This document shows, in pieces, positions 48,193 to 57,100 of a stretch of DNA of 60,000 bases. The DNA comes from Tubulanus polymorphus (taxonomy: Eukaryota; Nemertea; Palaeonemertea; Tubulaniformes; Tubulanidae): the NCBI RefSeq assembly GCF_964204645.1, contig NC_134032.1, forward strand, positions 252,501-312,500. The letters run 5' to 3'. The translations under genes and the position numbers were made by a program. How positions within the stretch are numbered: position 1 is the stretch's first letter; each line of letters opens with the position of its first letter. Below the pieces are notes generated by a model. The model was not told where the DNA came from. It saw only the letters and a program-made list of their open reading frames with translations, and searched no databases.

Positions 48193-51100
48193 TTTGAAAC
48201 TGATGAAACGTTGTTGTTTTATGTTTAGAATGTTTGAACGGCGATGAAGAAGATGAACCGATTATTTTACCGGCGACATTAGCTGCGTCTATTCACATCG
48301 ACTCGATGAGTATCCCTAGTAGAGTACCGATTATACAGATGTGCATTACTATAGATCGTCTATACCTACAGCTTTATCATCATTTCAACAACTCTCACCG
48401 AGGTGAGAAATATCGCTGATAAGTTTCCCCATGGCTCGGGCTCATCCTAGGGCATAGCTATCAGGTTAGCCATGTCTTTAAGGCCTTCTGATGATCTCTT
48501 CACCGGTGTTGTGAGTAAAGCCTAGCGCACATCGACACTGCGATCGGAGACAACTAGTTGCTACCGAACGATTACCCCGCGCACATCGAAATCTAGTTAC
48601 AACCGGTCAGTTGCAGCAACTGCATGGCGCGTGTCGATCGTCGAAATCCAGAGCGCGCACATCGACGGATATGACTGCGATTGAGTACAACCAGTTGCTC
48701 AAAAGTAGAACATGGGCAACTGGCTGGAACTGGAGATAGATCAACGCTTACCAATCATAAGCTCGCTCACATCGACACATTCAAGCAACTGATCGTATCC
48801 AGCCAGTTCCTCTCATGCGCCGAAAACTGCCTTGCAACTAGTTGTCTCCAATCGCACTGTCGATGTGCGCTAGGCTTTAGGCTTCTAAGACCCGCGATAT
48901 GAATTTGAGCAGAGACTACTGTAGGCCATTTCATAAAAGATGGCTGCCTTCATAGAAATTTGATGTCATAGAAATCACACAGTTTCCTGTTCTATGTCTT
49001 ACGTATTTGACAATAACTCTCGTCACGGTAAGAAATATCACCACGCCCAGGAAATAGCAAGTTTGAAATCAGGGAATAGTCAGGGAAGTATGTTGAGTGC
49101 GTGTAAAATCACACGGTTTCCATCTATGTCCTACGTATTTAACTGTGTTAATTGATTGGATACTCAGCTGATCAAGTCAGGGATAACAACCGTAGAATGA
49201 TGAAATAGGGGGATTTAATGGAACTAGCCGTCTTGCTTATCATAAATTTGTTGAGGTCATAAGTGAATTTAATGGGAACAACAAACGGTATCATTACAAA
49301 TTACATGATGCCAAAGGGGGAATTATTGAGGCAGCCATCTCTACTGGAAAGTTCTATATCTTTGATGTCATAGCATCTATAGGTAAAATCACTAGTAGAC
49401 AATTTGATGATGTCATAGGGAGATGCAGTAGGCAGTCATCTTTTCTGACAAGTTTATCAATGGAATCACTAGTGAACAGTTTGCTGATATCATAGCAAGA
49501 TTTATGGAGGCAGACATCTTGCTAGAAGTGTCTGTAGAATTCACTCAGGACCATTAGAATAATTTGGTCCACGGTGGATATATTTGAAATGCCAATCAAT
49601 GGTTATCTTTGTCATTGTAGAAACACCGAAATGTCTGCAGCCATTTTCATTATCATACTCACATCCCGAGGAACAGGAATATATGACTGTCACGCTGGAT
49701 GACGTGCAAATAGCTGTGTCACATTTATACAAGCAATCTTCAACTATTCAGGTATTCATTAGTGATGATAATTGCATTGACTTGAACTCTGACAACTGTA
49801 GAACTGGATCCAGTTTGACAGTTGTGAGTTAAGAATTAACTCTGAACTCAGAATCCAGTTCTGCAATGGGTCAAACCTGAACTGGATCCTGGATTCTGAA
49901 TTATCTACTATTTAAAAACTTATATAGCGCTAAAGGCTCTAAGATGCGTTATAATACAAAATAAGATTAGGCAGTAAAAAACTAGTAATAGAACTGTTAC
50001 CGGTAGGTAAAATTCCATCTGAGAAATGAGTCCTCAAAGCACATTCAAAAGCATGTAATGAGCTGGCCTGCTGGATCCAGTTCTACGCTTCGCGAGTCAG
50101 AATTAGTTCATCTGCGTTAGACATTAACTCGCTTAGAAATCAGGGCATTTGACAAATTCTACCAATAACCGATGCTATCGACCATTTGTTTCTTTATCAC
50201 TACTTGTACATGATTGAAAAAAGTGAATGTATTGAAACATTTTAAACCTAGAAATTTCTCTGATTCCTGTGTTGTTGTAAAACAGAAAAATCAGGGAAAT
50301 AACTGTGGAACTGACCCGCTGTAGATAGTTAGTAATCATTCTGGTTGAAACGCGATTGTTAATTCTTCAACACCTTTTATTACGTTGTAGTTGAGCTCGT
50401 CGGTGCAGTGTGAACTGTTGGAATATCAGTTCCTGACGAAACAACCGTTTATAGAACCATGCGATTTGAAATTACAGCTACACCATCAACAAGAACTACA
50501 GGTGAGCGATCCCTTTTACTGGTATTACTTTACTTTGCCAGTACCTGCAGAGAAGCGACTAGTACCGAACTATAGAACTAGATGGTCTTAGACCGGTTAA
50601 GCCATGACTTTGAATCCATCCCTGGAATCCATCTTCTGAATGTGTCTTCTATTTCATAAAAAAGTCTTAACCCTTTCAGTGCTGACTAATCAATACCCTA
50701 TAGTGCTGGAGATAATTTGAAAATTTTGAAAAATTCCACCCTAGTGTGCTGAATAACGGGAATACCACTATAGTGGGTCTACACCGCGGTGCAGTGTATC
50801 ATCAGTTACTAGTATTTCAATGTTTGACAGCTGCCATCTTTCAAGAGAGATAATTACTGATTACATCAATACACCGCGGTGCGGAGTATTGGCAAAAACT
50901 ATCACTGATTTATACACCGCAATGAAAGGGTTGATTTCCGATGGGGACTTGTTTTGTGCAGCGCATCTGGGTCTGTTAAGGACAATAAACTGGAAATGTT
51001 GTCGACATTTCTCGTTTCAGAATCAGCGGCTTAATTGTGGAATCGAGATGAATCCTTTGTTCGCACGAATCAGCCAGTCGACCGTCAACACACTTGCCAT

Positions 51101-54100
51101 CGCCGCAGATATTTGGTCGCAGACGCTACAAGCGCCATCTGGTGACTCGTCTGCGCGACCGCCGCTCGTGTGTCATTATTTGATTTGTAACGATACGCAG
51201 GACATTCTACGCATTGGACAGGTGAGAGTAAAACACGGATAAGACTGAGTCCGTGTTGTAAAGATGATATAAAATCCCTGCACACTAAGAATAAAAAGAG
51301 TCTGAAATGTTTCCTTGAGCTAGTGTAGTTTATTCAACGTTTCCACTATATCCTAATAGTCATCTTCAGGAATACTGATGTTGTCGTCATTATAACCATT
51401 GATGAAACACTGAGTCCGTGTTGTAAAGATAATATAAAATCCCTGCACACTAAGAATAAAAAGAGTCTGAAATGTTTCCTTGAGCTAGTGTAGTTTATTC
51501 AACGTTTCCACTATATCCTAATAGTCATCTTCAGGAATACTGATGTTGTCCTCATTATAACCATTGATGAAACACTCTGAGTCTGTGTTGTAAATATAAT
51601 ATAAAATCCCTGCACACTAAGAATAAAAAGAGTCTGAAATGTTTCCTTGAGCTAGTGTAGTTTATTCAACGTTTCGACTATATCCTAATAGTCATCTTCA
51701 GGAATACTGTATTCCTTGAGCTAGTGTAGTTTATTCAACGTTTCGACTATATCCTAATAGTCATCTTCAGGAATACTGTATTCCTTGAGCTAGTGTAGTT
51801 TATTCAACGTTTCCACTATATCCTAATAGTCATCTTCAGGAATACTGATGTTGTCCTCATTATAACAATTGATGAAACACTCTGAGTCCGTGTTGTAAAG
51901 ATAATATAAAATCCCTGCACACTAAGAATAAAAAGGGTCTGAAATGTTTCCTTGAGCTAGTGTAGTTTATTCAACGTTTCCACTATATCCTAATAGTCAT
52001 CTTCAGGAATACTGATGTTGTCCTCATTATAACCATTGATGAAACACTCTGAGTCCGTGTTTGTAAAGATAATATAAAATCCGTGCACACTAAGAATAAA
52101 AAGAGTCTGAAATGTTTCCTTGAGCTAGTGTAGTTTATTCAACGTTTCGACTATATCCTAATAGTCATCTTCAGGAATACTGATGTTGTCCTCATTATAA
52201 CCATTGATGAAACACTCTGAGTCCGTGTTGTAAAGATAATATAAAATCCCTGCACACTAAGAATAAAAAGAGTCTGAAATGTTTCCATGAGCTAGTGTAG
52301 TTTATTCAACGTTTCGACTATATCCTAATAGTCATCTTCAGGAATACTGATGTTTTCTGAGATATACGTGCGTATACAATCCAGAAAAGAGACTTATCAT
52401 GTAATAAGATGTGATTTAAACTAGGGAGTGATTGATATACAGTATAAGATAGGGTTATTTATAGCATGTCATTTTATAAATATCATTCTCAAATAGATAC
52501 ATACGTAAAGCTATCAGTGTTTAAAATGTTATTGAGATTGTTCTAATATCGTTTTGTTTGTTTGCAGGTCGACACGGATGAAAGTTTAATCGTTCAAAGT
52601 CGAGAAGCGTTACCGTACTCCTGGCGCTCGCATAAACTCAAACCTGTGCGTACATGTCGTAATTACTGTTCATTCAGTTCATGTTCAGCGGGTTGACGCG
52701 AACAAGACACCTCAAATCTGCTAGTAATACCCTGAGTGGAGCTCAGCGGCTTGAGGCGAACAAGACACCTCAAATCTGCTAGTAATACCATGAGTGGAGC
52801 TCAGCGGGTTGAGGCGAACAAGACACCTCAAATCTGCTAGTAATACCATGAGTGGAGCTCAGCGGGTTGAGTGGAACCCGCTAATGAATACCCTGTTGAG
52901 TGGTGTTCAGTGCATTGAGATAAAAAAGAATTGTAGGCAATTGATGATGTCATAAGGGGATATTCTTGAGAGGAATCTCTTGAAAGGTTGAATCAGTTGT
53001 AGCTCACAATATCTGTGATAAAACCGTGATAGTAAAAATCCCAGAATAAATGAATTAATCACTAAAAAGTTTGCTAAGATACTAGAAATATTTCAGGTGG
53101 TTACTACCAGCCTTCTTCAGTCTAAAATGACTTGCCTCTTAAAAGGTTCTTTAAGGCAAATTTTTTCCCCCAATGAAATGTGATAATTTCCTATTTTTTT
53201 GCACAGTTATTTAACATCACGCTCGCCGGTAAAGGTTGGAGCCGTAGTCGGCCGATAGGGTTGCGTCGCGCGGAATGCGTCGTCAAGATTCACAATCATC
53301 TAACCGATGAAACCATCCATCTTTATATTCGAATCAAACAGTTGACGAACATCGTTAAACAGGTAATTAACGAGACGCGCTAATTGCATATGTAATAGGG
53401 ACAAAAATACCACGACCAGACGAACGAATAGATGGTTTGTTTTATACATTTTAACTGATGAGGCTGAAGTGACTGGTGAAATCGATCGTACTAGGGCCAG
53501 TTACTCAAACATTGGTTAGAAATAAACGACAGATAATTCATCATCATCAGGTTTTTGGAGCGATAGTTTTACTTTGCACCTAGGCAATCCTTAGAGGATG
53601 GGCGTTTAATGCTGTAGTTACAACAAACTTACCACTGGTTAACTCTAACCAACTTTTTGGTAACTGCAGCCCCTGATATATATCATAGTAACAATGAACT
53701 TTTAATTGTCGCTATGTCAACTATACACTGGTTAACTCAAACCGACTTTTCAATAACTGGTCCTGAATGATGTATACTATCTTTCAATGAGGAGTTTTGT
53801 TTTAGTTGTGATGCTGCTGTGTGGGTTTATCGTTTTTGACCATTATAGATATAAAGGGGATAGAAATACACGACTACGAGATGAATTTATCATCGTTGTC
53901 TATTCCAGGTGATAATCTGCGGTACGGTGATCGTGTCCAGTCGTCTGTCTCAACACCTCGAGGCGAAACTCGTCAAAACCGACGACGACACCACCGCTAC
54001 GCAGTTGCTAGGCGACGAGCAGACGCTTCCGTCGTACAACGTCGACGCGACGAACGCGAAGGGGGTCAAGTTCAAGGCGATGGGTACGAAAGCCGGTTGG

Positions 54101-57100
54101 TCGGATACGTTGCCGTTCGATCGGACGGGAAGTCACATGGTACAGATCCCAACGTCGGTCGGTTTCATGTACGTTTGGTGCACGGTGTTCATCAAACAAT
54201 TCAAAGATGCAACGATAAACATTGTAAGTATATGAAAATAGTTTAAACTCTGGGCCCAGTTTCACAAAAAGGATTAAGGCCTAAATCGATTTAAGATAAA
54301 CTGAATTAATGAAGAAATTAAATCGATTTAAGAGTTAAACCCTTTTGTGAAACTGGGCCCTGAAAATAGTTTTACAATGATCTAGACAAGCTCATATTCC
54401 TGTTATATCCATGGGCAGGAATTTGAACCTGATGACGTCGAGACTTGCCACGGTACAAAAAATCTAGAAAAAAATAAGGAAATCTGACAAATTCTACCAA
54501 AAACCTGGAAAACTCAGGGAATTCAGATAATGCTATTGACCACGTGTTTCTTTATCTGTACAATTTACATGATTCATTAAAAGTGAATTTATTAAAACAT
54601 TGGGGATTTGTAAATAGGTGAAAAGTGGCTGTTACCTTGTTTGATAGGCTAATATATATAGAAAATAATTTTAAATTGTTAAAACTGTCTCTATAGATGG
54701 CGCTGTCACCGGTTTACGTGATGAAGTCTCGGTTGCCGATAACGATGTTGATCAATCTGCACACGCCGAGTCTGCAGTCGACTCAGAAATACGTCGCCAG
54801 GGGGCACTGTCAAGAGGACCAGCTTGTAATGGTCGTCGGTGATCTCGATCACAGCATCACTATGCAAATGAGGTAATTACGTAATTATATAAAATTCGGC
54901 GCTACGAAAGAAAAATGACCAGATATGTGTCATTGAGTTGGTAGTTTATTAAAGTGACCATGTCTGGCCATCTTCAACCGTCAAGGGATTCGAACTCACG
55001 AAGCTAAAGCCGTTCCTCGAACCCCTTGACCTCGCAGGCGCAGATCTAGGATTGTTTTCCAGGACGGGGTTCATAACAAATGTTAATGTTAAACTGCCGA
55101 CTAAAATCTCTAATGATAGGGGGCCTATACGGCATATTGTTTGGGCAAAATATAAGATGATATGGTACCGATTAAGTTGTACTGTTGTACTGCATTTGTC
55201 CCAAGTACATTCCTTCAAGAAAACGATTTAAAATATTTTTTGGTAGTTGAGCAGGGGGGTCACGACCCCTGAAACCCCCCTCTGGATCTGCGCCTGCCTC
55301 ACGTGTCGTTAGAGTTATTACTAGCTGACCAGAATCCGGATGCACCAATCACAGCGCTTGTAACAAACCGACAGTAGACTTCAGTTGGTTTTCCCGTTAA
55401 ATGGACCAATTAGCGAACGTTTTACCGAACAAGGAAGTATTTCGCAAATCGATGTATGACGTCATGCGCAACAGCATGGGCTAGGGGGCGCTGGTGGAAG
55501 CGAGTTCGGGCAGCGATACCCGACCCCTGGCAAGCGAGGATGGCGTGTGGCGGGTTTTAAAATGTTTTACCGCTTGTGTTTTCAGGCCCGATTCAGCGGT
55601 ATCAGATCCGCCTTATTCTCTATCACAGGACATCCTTAAACAAACTACGTTAACAAAATTGCAACTGATCGACGACATCGATGCCCTCTGCTATAACTGG
55701 AATAACAACAAGGAGAAGTAAGTAAGATTTAAACTGATTGAAGTTTGGCAAAATTGGGTCGGGTTTCATGAAAGAGTTTAAGCTTAAAACGGTTTTAAGT
55801 TTTAATTGTTGTCCTCATTGAAATGCAAAAACCAAAAAAATATCTTACTTCAATACAGTCAGATAATTTCATCGGCTATATTTCGTTCAGAACCCTAGAC
55901 CATGGTTTCCGATCGAAAGGCTAATCTTGAAGAACTTGTCACATCTCAAAAAGGCACTTTGATTTGTAAAAAGATATTAAAGAGAGGCGCAGTGGACGAG
56001 CGGTCACTCACTGGCCGCCAGTCACAGGTCTCGTCAATCATGGGTTTATGGGTTCAAACCTTAGTGGCGACATAGTTTCTTGGTCGAAGGTTCTTCTCTG
56101 GTCTCTCCCCCATTGGGAAAAAGGAACATCGAATCCACTAATGATGCACTGCGTGACACTTAGCAGGTTGAGGGAATTGAAAAAAAAATGTCCAAAAAGT
56201 CAGTATTAAGCGTACTTCCGCATTGAGCTTACAAAACCATTCTATGCTGTTTTATGGTGACATACCTCGTCACTTTCAACAGGACCTCGAACCGTACACC
56301 CCCAGCAGTTCTCTGATGACAATATTTATCTCTTGTGAGAGGATCTGAACTAGTCACGTTGCAAAAGGATCTTTGACCCTCAAAAAGGCAATATTAAGTA
56401 TACTCCTGTGCTGAATGTTATGCTGTGCTGAATGTTATGGATCACTCAAAGAATTTAATTGGCTTGTCTCACAATTGACCCTGAATCTCCACCCCCTCCC
56501 CCAATTCTCCCTGAATTTGGATTATAAAGTGTGTTTGTCTTTAGGTGTCACCCGGAGACGCAATTACAGTATAACCCAGACGACGAAGTCGACCACGCCG
56601 AGCTCGACCTTCAAGTGACCTTCGTGCAGCAGTGGCCGGGATTCAAAACGATTTGTCTCGACATCGCCCCCTGGTGTTTGATTCATAACAAAATGCGCAC
56701 GGATATCTACATACAGACCGATGAGAAGCAGTGGAAGATCCAGTGCGGGCAGACGTGGGCGCCGCCGAAAACAGTCGTACGTACTGCCCTACAAATAGGG
56801 TTACCCGCAGTATCAGGAAATCACCAATTAACCCTTTCGGTGCTGACTAATTTATATCCTTAAGTGCTGGAGATTATTTGAAAATGTTTGAAAAATTCCA
56901 GCCCATTGCATCAAATAACAGGCATCAGCTAAAATGCGTCTACATCGCGGTGCGGTGCATTGTTAGTTATTTATTTCTAGTTATTTATTGTTACTTATTT
57001 CTAACTGTGTTTGACAGGTGCTGCCATCTTTCATGAGAGATGAAAACGTTTATGAATTACATCAATCCACCGCAGTGCAGTGTACTAGCCTAGTCATCAC

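Noticed and set aside
47961-48197. Poly-Asn frame
   Set aside because: It is the AAT tail of the LINE read in frame.
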